From Prionace glauca (taxonomy: Eukaryota > Chordata > Chondrichthyes > Carcharhiniformes > Carcharhinidae): a stretch of DNA of 64,000 nucleotides. Location: positions 4,625,584 to 4,689,583 of the forward strand of contig CM075737.1 in the NCBI GenBank assembly GCA_037974335.1, read 5' to 3'. A model generated the notes under the pieces. That model ran no database searches. It was not told where the DNA came from and saw only the letters and a list, made by a program, of their open reading frames with translations. This document shows, piece by piece, positions 33,992-45,900 of this stretch (the stretch's first letter is position 1; each line of letters starts with the position of its first letter). A program made the translations under genes and the position numbers.

Positions 33992-36900
33992 GTAGAAAAC
34001 ATTGTGATGTTAACCCTTGTAGTGCGCATGTTGGAACAGACAAAAACTAAACAGAATCAACAAGTGAATAACTGGTCATTATTGCATTGCTGTTGGAAGT
34101 TGCTATGCACAATTGGCTGCTGTGTTTCCAACATAAGCACAGTGATTAAATATCAAAAGCAATACATTTGCTGTAAAACATGTTGGTGTTTTCCGAGACC
34201 AGGAAAGGCACTATCCGAATCCAAGTCTTTATTTATTTACCATCTTAATATTGGCAATGCAAACCAAGTCGGCAACACAGCAGCAATTTTCAGCAAAGAA
34301 AGATCCATCTAGAAGAACATAAGAAATAGGAGCAGGAGTAGGTATCTAGCCCCTCGAGCCTGCCCTGCCATTCAATAAGATCATGGCTGATCTGAAGTGG
34401 ATCAGTTCCACTTACCCGCCTGCTCCCCATAATCCTTAATTCCCTTATTGATCAGAAATCTATCTACCCGTGACTTAAAAATATTCAACAAGGTAGCCTC
34501 CACCATTTCAATGGGCAGAGAATTCCAGAGATTCACCACCCTCTGAGAGAAGAAGTTCCTCCTCAACTCTGTTCTAAACTGACCCCCCTTTATTTTGAGG
34601 CTGTGCCCTCTAGTTCTGGTTTCCTTTCTAAGAGGAAAGAATCTCTCTACTTCTACCCTATCCAGCCCCTTCATTATCTTATATGTCTCTATAAGATCCC
34701 CCCCGCTTCTGAACTCCAACGAGTACAGGCCCAATCTACTCAATCTCTCCTCATAAGCAAACCTCCTCATCTCAGGACAAGGGCAACAGGTGCATGTGAA
34801 TGCCACCACCTGACTTAGAAATACATCGGCTGTTTCTTCACCAACACTGGGTCAAAATCCTGGAATTCCCTCTGTAACAGCGCTGTGGGTGTACCTACAT
34901 CACACAGACTGCAGCAGCTCAAGAAGACAGTGCCCCATCAGCTTTTGTGGATGACACATTCTCCAGAGCTTTGCTGCAAAACTCTCCCAAAATCTCTATG
35001 TGTAGGTCCAGCTGCCTTTTGGAAATGCCTGTGGAATCTATTTGCAGCTAATTTTCAGGTTGTGGATTTCAAAATTCTCTGATTGGAAAAAATTCTTATC
35101 TCCCTTCCAAGCCTTTGCTAATTATTATAAATCTGCGATGGCTAATTCCTGCTCAATTTGTAGCTGCCTCCCTCCAACCCCAGCTCCCTGCCCCCCACAA
35201 CCTCAGCTTCCTGCCCCCTCAATCCCAGCTCCCTGCCCGCACCCCCCAGCCCCAGCTCCCTGCCCGCACCCCCCAACCCCAGCTCCCTGCCCGTACCCCC
35301 CAGCCCCAGCTCCCTGCCCGTACCCCCCAGCCCCAGCTCCCTGCCCGCACCCCCCAGCCCCAGCTCCCTGCCCGCACCCCCCAGTCCCAGCTTCCTGCCC
35401 GCACCCCCCAGCCCCAGCTCCCTGCCCGCACCCCCCAGCCCCAGCTCCCTGCCCGCACCCCCCAGCCCCAGCTCCCTGCCCGCACCCCCCAGCCCCAGCT
35501 TCCTGCCCGCAACCCCCAGCCCCAGCTCCCTGCCCGCACCCCCCAGCCCCAGCTCCCTGCCTGCACCCCCCAGCCCCAGCTCCCTGCCCGCACCCCCCAG
35601 CCCCAGCTCCCTGCCCGCACCCCCCAGCCCCAGCTCCCTGCCCGCACCCCCCAGCCCCAGCTCCCTGCCCGCACCCCCCAGCCCCAGCTCCCTGCCCCCC
35701 CTCTAGCCCCAGCCCCAGCTCCCTGCCCCCCCTCCAGCCCCAGCTCCCTGCCCCCCCCAGCCCCAGCTCCCTCCCCCTCCCCCGCACACCCTAGCCCCAG
35801 CTCCCTGCCCGCATCCCCCAGCCCCAGCTCCCTGCCCGCACCCCCCAGCCCCAGCTCCCTGACCCAGCCCCAGCTCCCTGCCCCTCCCCCAGCCCCAGCT
35901 TCCTCCCCCCCCTCCTCGCCAGCCCCAGCCCCAGCTCCCTGCCCCCCCTCCCCCCCAACCCCAGCTCCCTCCCCCCAGCCCCAGCTCCCTGCCCGCACCC
36001 CCCAACCCCAGCTCCCTGCCCGTACCCCCCAGCCCCAGCTCCCTGCCCGCACCCCCCAGCCCCAGCTCCCTGCCCGCACCCCCCAACCCCAGCTCCCTGC
36101 CCGTACCCCCCAGCCCCAGCTCCCTGCCCGCACCCCCCAGCCCCAGCTCCCTGCCCGCACCCCCCAGCCCCAGCTCCCTGCCCGCACCCCCCAGCCCCAG
36201 CTCCCTGCCCGCACCCCCCAGCCCCAGCTCCCTGCCCGCACCCCCCAGCCCCAGCTCCCTCCCCCCCAGCCCCAGCTCCCTGCCCGCATCCCCCAGCCCC
36301 AGCTCCCTGCCTGCACCCCCCAGCCCCAGCTCCCTGCCCGCACCCCCCAGCCCCAGCTCCCTGCCCGCACCCCCCAGCCCCAGCTCCCTCCCCCCCAGCC
36401 CCAGCTCCCTGCCTGCACCCCCCAGCCCCAGCTCCCTGCCCGCACCCCCCAGCCCCAGCTCCCTGCCCCCCCTCTAGCCCCAGCCCCAGCTCCCTGCCCC
36501 CCCCTCCAGCCACAGCTCCCTGCCCCCCCAGCCCCAGCTCCCTCCCCCTCCCCCGCACACCCTAGCCCCAGCTCCCTGCCCGCACCCCCCAGCCCCAGCT
36601 CCCTGACCCAGCCCCAGCTCCCTGCCCCTCCCCCAGCCCCAGCTTCCTCCCCCCCCTCCTCGCCAGCCCCAGCCCCAGCTCCCTGCCCCCCCTCCCCCCC
36701 CAACCCCAGCTCCCTCCCCCCCAGCCCCAGCTCCCAGCCCCCCAACAACCAGATTCATAGATCAGCACCCCTCCCTCTGAGCCCCCAAACCCAGCTCTGT
36801 GCCTCCTGCCATTGTCAGCTTTACCTCCTCCATACAAAACAACATCAAAAACGAATGGTTACAGCTCCTGTCAATGGCCAGGACACGCTCCATCACACAG

Positions 36901-39900
36901 CAATGGTCAGGACACACTCCACCATACATCGATGGTCAGGACACACTCCACCACATGGCAGTAGTCTGGGCACACTTTGCCACATCGCAGTTGACGTTAG
37001 CTGATCTTTCCTTTCTTTATCTCATTTTGACAGAAGCCTGGCTGAATGGATTGACAGTGTACATTGTCCAAGCAGGAATTGGTAAGGCTCGGACAGAAAT
37101 CTTTCAGAAGCAGGTCACACAGAATGGTGGGGAGGTTAGTCTTGCTTTCTCCCCTGCCGTTACCCATGTGATCATCGATGATGGGATGGATTGTGAGCGT
37201 GCCTTTCGCCTCCTGAAGCTGGAGGTGCTGCCTCCCAGTGTCCAGCTGGTGCGATCAACATGGCTCAGTTTGTGCATTACAGAGAGGAGAGTCCTGAGCA
37301 CTGCAGGTTACAGCATCTTCGTCCCAGACAAATACTTGCCACCTGAACAGTGGGCCAAGATTCGAGTATCAGCGGGTGAGGGTCAGCAAGAGAACACAGA
37401 GATCAACTGTCAATCAGGGACACATACAAAGGCCCAGTTGAGCTGTACAGAGGCAATAAAAACGATTACTGAGCAGCCAAGAGAGACCACACCGGAAGAA
37501 AAGAGTGAAACAGTGCAAGCCGCGACAGCACAGGTACAGTAACTCTCATTTCTCCCACCCTCTTCTCGAACCCCTTTGGCACTTTAGTTCTCCTCGATTT
37601 CTGCAAGCCTTCAATTCTGCTCTCTTGTCCATTGCCAATTTTAATCTTCACACCATTGGCAGACATGTCTTCAGCTGCCTGGGTGCCAAGATCTGGAATT
37701 TCCTTCCAAAATCTCTCCACCTCTTCATCTCTTTCCTTTAAGATGCTCCTTAAACCTCTCTCTTTGACCAAGCTTTTGGCCTCCTGTTTAGAGTACTCAG
37801 TATCAAGCTGTGTCTGATAACCATTCTGAGGCATTTCAGGAAGCTTTACTACCTTAAAGGTGCTAGACAAATATAAATTGTTGTTGTCCATTTTCACTTT
37901 GAAGAATTCTTCAGCATTTCCACCTGTACATTCTTCACCGGTTAGTGGCACCTAGCCTGAGGCTTGCCTTGTCCTGAGCCAGTGAGAACAGATATCTTGA
38001 AAGGAGCCTTCCAGAGTGGGAGCCAGATTTCTGGAATGGGAACCAACCCATGCTGGCTATCCAAAGTGGGAGTCAGTATTCCCGGGGGGTATTAACTATT
38101 GGAAGTGGAATTCTTGGCTGATTCCCAGCTCCTGTTGCCCTGCTGTGGCCAGTTAGTGGAGCACAGTTACTGCTCTGCAATGATCATTTATTTCACCCAC
38201 TGTTATCAGGAGGTGGGGATCAGGTCAGGTTGCATTGCATCAGGGTCACCCTGGAGAAGCAGAGATATGGGGAGGCACTGGCTGCTGATTCTCCGATCTT
38301 TAGAAGAGAATAAAAGTGTGCCCAGTGGCACTCAAACATTGCAATGATCCAGTGGTGTTGATAAGATTCTAAATGAAGTACTGGTGATGACCTATCTTTG
38401 GTAGTAATGCAGTTTGCCCATTCTAAGCCGCTTTCAAACAAAACACCTGCCTACTGTCCCCTTTGTCTACGTCACTGAGGCATTAGGAGATGAAAATGTC
38501 CTTCATGTGATACACAGTGTTAGGTGTGCCTCAGTGGGTAACACCTTCACTCTTGAATTGGAACCATCAATTTGAGTCCCGTTCCAGAAATCTGATCACT
38601 TTGACATTTCCGTTGCAGTACTGAGGGAACACAACAACATTGGATGGCAATACCGATGGAATGCCGCACAGTCAGAGGGCCAGTGCCGGGGGGCCAGTGC
38701 CGCAGAAGTGCCGCACTGCATTGTCGGAGAAGTAGTGCCGAGGGAGTGTTATGTTTTATCTGAGACATTAAATTAAGGCCGCTTGTGTCCTGTTCAATGG
38801 ATATGAAAGACTCCATGGCCAATGTTTAGAAGAAGAGTGGATGACTTCTCAGGATGCTGAGCACTTCTTGTCAACAAACATCACTAAAACAGATTCCTTG
38901 GTCAAGATGGTTTTGCTGTTTGTGTGATTTTGCTGCTGGGCAAATTGGCTTCTGTATTTCCTACATGACAACAGTTCCTGTACTTTTAAACATAGTTTAC
39001 AGTGAAGCATTTTTCATTGTCCTGATGTTGTGAAAGGTGCTATAGAAATACAAGTCTTTCTTACACAATTACAAACTGAACCTCTGAGGAGTGTTGGGAG
39101 AAGGCTCTGTGTAAATGTGGTGTGTTGATGGAATATTCACTCCTTTCACTGGATGTTCTCTGTGGTGTCTCCGTAGTTGTCTGAAGATGAAGGTGCAAGT
39201 GGTGTTGAAGATGATGGAGTCTCCGAACAAGACCTGCAAGCGCTGATCACTGGGGACTGCCATTCTCCTAGCCTGTCTGGTCCACGTGAGCCCACCATCA
39301 GTGGCAAGTGGGTGTGTGCCCAATCATCTGACAGTAAAAAGCAAAACTACAACAAAGCCATCACAGACAAGCTGGAGATGCTGGCGGCTGCATACACACA
39401 TCAAGGTGACAAGTGGAGAGCGCTGGGATATGCCAAAGCCATTAACGCCTTGAAAATTTACCACAAGCCAGTGTCTTCCTTTCAGGTAAAATCTCAGCCT
39501 TTTCCTTCCTCTTCCCTTCCCAAGTGGAGGAGCCTCCATTTGCAGTGCACACTGAGGGTAGGTCTAACCTGACTTTCCCTACCCACCAGGAAATTGACAG
39601 TATACAGTGTTTTGCACTTTTCCAGATTTTACCCTCCATTGATCTCACGTGAAAATGATTTGAATTGTCCCAATTCTGCTTTTTGACTGATTCCCTCTTG
39701 GTGCTTGTGTCTGCCTCAACCCCTGGCCCCTGACATTGCCCAGGGGACAAAGTGCCATGCCCAGGGGGCATCTTGGCAACACCAGCCAAGGCATGCCAAG
39801 GATGGGGGCCTAATGGGGGGAGGTAGGGTCTCTGTGGGGGAGATCAGTGGGCGGGTGGGGAGTAGGTCGATGCTGGCCCAGACATGTTCGGGGGGACGGG

Positions 39901-42900
39901 GGGCCAGCGATCAGGTCATGGTGGTGGTCTGTAAGCCAGCGATGGGTGAGGTCACAGGGCTCGCCAGCAATTGGGAGGCCAGCAGTGTGGGTACTGCGCA
40001 TGCACTGATCCCGGCAATAGCAGATTGGCGCATGCGCAGTGGCCCACTCAGCACTGTGTTGCTGGCCCCTCCAGCAGGAGTTGGCCCTGCCCCCTGCATT
40101 TTTTGTGCGATTTTAAACTAGTGCTCTGTGCTGTGCACAGCGTGTGGGAGATGCATTTCAAAACTACTGCTGAAGAAAACCAGCACGATTTACTCCAGTT
40201 TTTACACAAAATTGATGCTTAGAATTTTTTTGAGACACCTCTATATTCCATGCACCCCCTATATTCTGCACACTCTCCTTTTCTTCTCTCCTATGTACTA
40301 TATGTATGGTTTGCTTTGTCTGTGTAGCGCACAAGAAACAATACTTTTCACTATATACCAATGCATGTGACAATAATAATCAAATCACAAAACATCCTTG
40401 ATATAACAAAATCCACAGCACACATGAAAGGAAAATGTTAAGAGCGAGCATCGCTTGGGGTGTACGTATATAGATCATTGAATCATTGCAAGGCAGGTCG
40501 AGAAAGTATTCGGGATCCTGGTTTTATTAATAGGGACAAGCCAGGAAGTTTTAATAAATTTATAAACAACACAGTTTCAGCCTTAGCGGGATATTGTCAC
40601 ACCGTACTTGTGAAAGTATTAAAGAAGGCTCAGAAAAGATTCATGAGATGGTCCTTCAGTTATATGGACAGATTGGAGAAGCTAGGTCTCTTTTCCCCGG
40701 AGAAGTGAAGGTTTGAAGAAATTTAATTTTGAGCATCTTTATTATGAGGGGTCTGGACAGAGTAGACAGGGAGAAACTGTTCCCATTGGTGGAAGAGTGG
40801 AGAAGCAGAGGGTGTCGACTTGAGGGGAATGAAGCAACAGTATCGTGAGGAGAAACCTTTTTTACGCAGCAAGTAGTTCGGATCTGGAATGCACTGTCTG
40901 AGAGTGTGGTGGAGACAGATTCACAGTGAGTGGTTACGATCTGGAATGCTCTGAGAGTGTGGTGGAGACAGATTCACAAGCAGTGCTTAGGATCTGGAAT
41001 GTACTGTGTGAGAGTGTGGTGGAGACAGATTCACACAGCGAGTCATCAAGATCTGGAATGTACTGTCTGAGTGGTGGAGACAGATTCACACAGTGAGTGG
41101 TTACGATCTGGAATGCACTGTGAGAGTGTGGTGGAGACAGATTCACAAGCAGTGCTTAGGATCTGGAATGTACTGTGTGAGAGTGTGATGGAGACAGATT
41201 GACAAGCAGTGCTTAGGATCTGGAATATACTGTGTGAGAGTGTGGTGGAGACAGATTCACGCAGCAATTCATTAAGATCTGGAATGTACTGTCTGAGAGT
41301 GGTGGAGACAGATTCACACAGTGAGTGGTTAGGACCTGGAATGCACTGTCTGAGAGTGTGGTGGAGACAGATTCACAAACAGTGCTTAGGATCTGGAATG
41401 TACTGTCTGAGAGTGGTGGAGACAGATTCACACAACGAGTCATTAAGATCTGGAATGTACTTTCTGAGAGTGTAGTGGAAACAGATTCACACAGCGAATG
41501 ATTAGGATCTGGAATGTGCTGTCTCAGAGTGGTGGAGACAAGTTTTCAAAAGGGAATTTGATAATTATCTGAAGAGGAAAGATTTGCAGAGCTACAGGGA
41601 AAAGAGACAGGGGAGTGACACTAGGTGAATTACTCTTGCAGAGTGTCGGTACAGGCATAATGGGCTGAATGGCTTTCTGTGCTGTAACAATTCTGTAACT
41701 CTGTGTTACAACTGAATCTACAACTACCACCCTTTCAGATAGCTCATTTTAGATTCCAAAACCTTGCTTTGTTAAAATCATCCTCCTTACGCCCCCACTC
41801 CCTGCCACTCTCCAGTTATTTTGCTAATTTTCTTTAATCCATATCCTTTGGCTTTAACCTTGCTGACAGTGGAAACAGTTTCTCCCAATCTGCTCTGTTA
41901 AAACCCTTCAACACCTCCATTAACCCTACCCTTCTCTGCTCTAAGGAGAACAGAAGTGATGGAGTCCGATAAAGTGATTGAGCTAGTAATCCAGGTACCC
42001 AGACCATTGACAAAGCCTGGGTTTGACAAAGCTTGACAAAGGATCATCTGGACTCGACGTCAGCTCTTTTCTCTCCTTACAGATACTGCCAGACCTGCTG
42101 AGATTTTCCAGCATTTTCTCTTCTGGTTTCAGATTCCAGCATCTGCAGTAATTTGCGTTTACTCCCAGACTAATGCTCTGGAGACACAGAGTCAAACCCC
42201 ATCATGACAACTAGTGAAATCTAAATTCAGTTCATAAATCTGAAACCAAAAGTTAGTCTAAGCTTGTTCATTATCATAAAATCCCAACAGGTTCACAGAT
42301 GTTCTTTAGGGAAAGAAATGGACGGCACGGTGGCACAGTAGTTAGCACTGCTGCCTCACAGCTCCAGGGACCCGGTTCGATTCCCAGTTTGGGTCACTTT
42401 CTGTGTGAAGTTTGCACGTTCTCCCTGTGTCTGTCTGGGTTTCCTCTGGGTACTCCGGTTTCCTCCCACAGTCTGAAAGATGTACAGGTTAGGGGGAATA
42501 GCTGTGGTAAATGTGCAGGATTACGGGAATAAGGCAGAGGGGTGGGCCTGGGTGGGATGTTCTTTCAGATAGTGCAGGCTTGATGGGCCAGATGGCTTCT
42601 TTCTTCACTGTAGGGGTTCCATGGTTCTGTGGTGGTGAGGGAACCAACATGAGGGAAAAATTACTTCACCTTGTCTTTACCATTTTACTTGTCACAGGTG
42701 CTTCTATTGATCTAAATGACTGCTGCATAGTCCTTGTGGGGATGAAGAACCACCTTCACATTGAGGATCTTGTTCTATGACACTAAATGGAATAGATTTC
42801 AAACACATCTAGTGACTCAAAACTAGGCATCCATGAGGCACTGTGGACCATCAGCAGCAACTTTCCAAGGGTTACCATTGACCAGAATTCAACTGGACCA

Positions 42901-45900
42901 GCAATATAAATGCTATAGTTACAATAGCAGGTCAGAGGCTAGGAATCCTACAGCAAGTGACTCATCTTCTTACTTCCCAAAGTCTGTCCACCATTTAAAA
43001 GGCACAAACCAGAAGCATGATGTAGTACTCCCCACTTGCTTGGGTGAGTGCAGTTCCAACAACACTCAACCAGCTGGATATTGTCCAAGACAAAACAACC
43101 TGCATTATTGTCACTCCCTTCATCACTCATGCACAGCAGCAGCAGTGTGTGTCATCTTCAAGATACACTGCTGGAACTCACCAAGGTCCCTTAGAAAGCA
43201 CCTTCCAAACCCATGGTCACCTCACCTAGAAAGACAAAGGCAGCTGACACATGGGAATACCACCACCTGCAACTTCCTCTCCAAGCCACACACCATCCTG
43301 ACTTGGAAATACATCACTGTTGCTTCACTATTGCTGAGTTAAAATCCTAGAACTCCTCCCTAACTGCACTGTGGGTGTACCTATGTCACATGGACGATGG
43401 TGGTTGAAAAAGGCAGCTCAACACCACCTTTTCAAGGGAAATTATGGATGAGCAATAAGTGCTGGTCAACAAAAGAACATAAGAAATAGGAGCAGGAGTA
43501 GGCCATCTAGCCCCTCAAGCCTGCTGCGCCATTCAATAAGATCACGGCAGATCTGATAGTGGTTCGGTTCCACTTACCCACCTGCTCCCCATAACCCTTA
43601 ATTCTCTTATTGGTTAAAAATCTATCGATCTGTGACTTAAACACATTTAATGAGGTAACCTCTACTGCTTCAATGGGCAAAGAATTCCAAAGATTCATTA
43701 CCCTCTGGGAGAAGAAGTTCCTCCTCAACTCTGTTCTAAATTGACTCCGCTCCGTATTTTGAGGCTGTGCTCCCTAGTTCTTGTTTCCATTCTAAGTAGA
43801 AATAACCTCACTGCTTCCACCCTATCTCGCCCCTTCATTATCTTATATGTCTCTCTAAGATCTCCCCTCAACCTTCTAAACTCCAATGAGTACAGACCCA
43901 GTCTACTCAATCTCTCCTCATCTCCAGAATCTTTCTACCCCCTCCAAAGCTAATATATCCTTTCTTAAATAAGGGACCAAAATTGTACATAGTACTCTAG
44001 GTGCGGCCTCACCAGTACCTTGTACAATTGCAGCAAGACCTTCCTGCTTTTATATTCCATCCCTTTCGTGATAAAGGCCAACATTCAATTTGCAATTGTC
44101 TAGCCCACATTCCTGAACAAGTGCTTAAAACAATCCTATTTCTCCAATCTGTCCGCACTACTGAAGTCCCTTGTTCCTGGTATCATTCTAGTAAACCTCC
44201 TCACACTCTCCACAAGGCTGACAACCTTCCTGAAGAATGCTGCCCAGAATTTGCCACAATCCCCTAGCTGAGTGTTGTATAAAGACTTAGCATAATTTCT
44301 TAATTTTGTACACAATGTAGAAAGTCCAGAATTCTGTTTGCAGTTTTCAAAACTTAAAGACAGATTTGATTTGTGTGTGTGTGTGTGTGAACTTGCTGTG
44401 GAGTCTGATTTCCCCATTGCCTTTCACAGGAAGCTTGCAAGATCCCTGGCATTGGAAAAGGCATGGCTGAAAAAATCAGAGAGATACTAGAAAGTGGGCA
44501 CTTGCGCAGGCTGGACTACATCAGTGAGAGTGTACCAGTGCTGGAACTCTTCTCCAACATCTGGGGAGCTGGTGTGAAGACAGCCCAGATGTGGTACCAA
44601 CAGGTGGGATGCAGGTTGCGCAGAGTGGTATATTCTTTGAGCAGGTGCTTGAATTTACTGTTGTTGCCCTCATGGTCTCTTGTACGTAGTTTGACAGAGA
44701 TACAAAGAACAAAGAACAATCCAGCACGGGAAACAGGCCCTTCGGCCCAACGAGCCCGCGCCGCCACATCACCCTGCACCTATTCTACCCTGCATATCTA
44801 TGAATGGAACCCTACACAGTCAGATACAGTTGGCAAATTACAGAAAGCCATCTCCATGCTATTGCAGAAAATGCAGATGCATGGAATTGAGGGTGATTTA
44901 GCAATTTGGATCAGGAATTGGCTAGCTGATAGAAGACAGAGGGTGGTGGTTGATGGGAAATATTCAACCTGGAGTTCAGTTACTAGTGGTGTACCTCAAG
45001 GATCTGTTTTGGGGCCACTGCTGTTTGTCATTTTTATAAATGACCTAGATGAGGATGTAGAAGGATGGATTAGTAAATTTGCTGACGACACCAAAGTTGG
45101 AGGAGTTGTAGACAGTGAGGATGGATGTTACAGTTTGCAGAGGGACATAGATAAGCTGCAGAGCTGGGCTGAGAGGTGGCAGATGGAGTTTAATATGGAA
45201 AAGTGTGAGGTGATTCACTTTGGTAAGAATAACAGGAGTACAGAATATAGGGCTAATGGAAGGACTCTTAGTAGTGTTGACGAGCAGAGAGATCTCAGGG
45301 TACATGTGCATAGCTCCCTGAAAGTTGGCATCCAGGTTGATAAGGTTGTTAAGAAGGCGTACGGTGTGTTAGCTTTTATTGGTAGAGGGATTGAATTTCG
45401 AAGCCGTGTGGTCATGTTACAACTGTACAAAACTCTGGTGCGGCCACACTTGGAGTATTGCGTACAGTTCTGGTTGCCACCTTATAAGAAAGATGTGGCG
45501 GCATTGGAAAGGGTGCAGAGGACGTTTACCAGGATATTGCCTGGTATGGTGGAAAGGTATGAGGAAAGGCTGAGGGACTTGAGGTTATTTTCATTGGAGA
45601 GAAGAAGGTTACGAGGTGACCTGATTGAGGCATACAAGATGATCAAAGGATTGGATAGGGTGGACAGTGAGAGCCTTTTACCTTGGATGGTGATGGCTAA
45701 CAAAAGGGGACATAGCTTTAAATTAAGGGGTGGTAATTATAGGGAAGGAAGGGGGCTGGCAATGAGATAGTGGTGGGGGGTGGGAGGGTATAAGGAATTG
45801 ATAGGCAGTTCTGTGGGCAAAAGTGTGACTCCGGGATGGTAGTCTGCCTCCCTGGAGCAGGGGTACAGGACGACGTATCAGAGAGGATAGAGGGAATTTT

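Noticed and set aside
35042-37004. Long Pro/Gln-rich and Gly/Trp-rich frames on both strands
   Set aside because: Products of a 27-bp minisatellite whose length is a multiple of three; they lie in a POLL intron and end before the BRCT exon.
40028-40037. NRF1-type palindrome GCGCATGCGC as an internal POLL promoter
   Set aside because: No start site, CpG island or first exon is visible nearby; a lone motif in an intron is weak evidence.
44373-44389. TG microsatellite as a regulatory site
   Set aside because: A short (TG)n run 40 bp before the POLL exon 4 acceptor; common in introns and not remarkable by itself.
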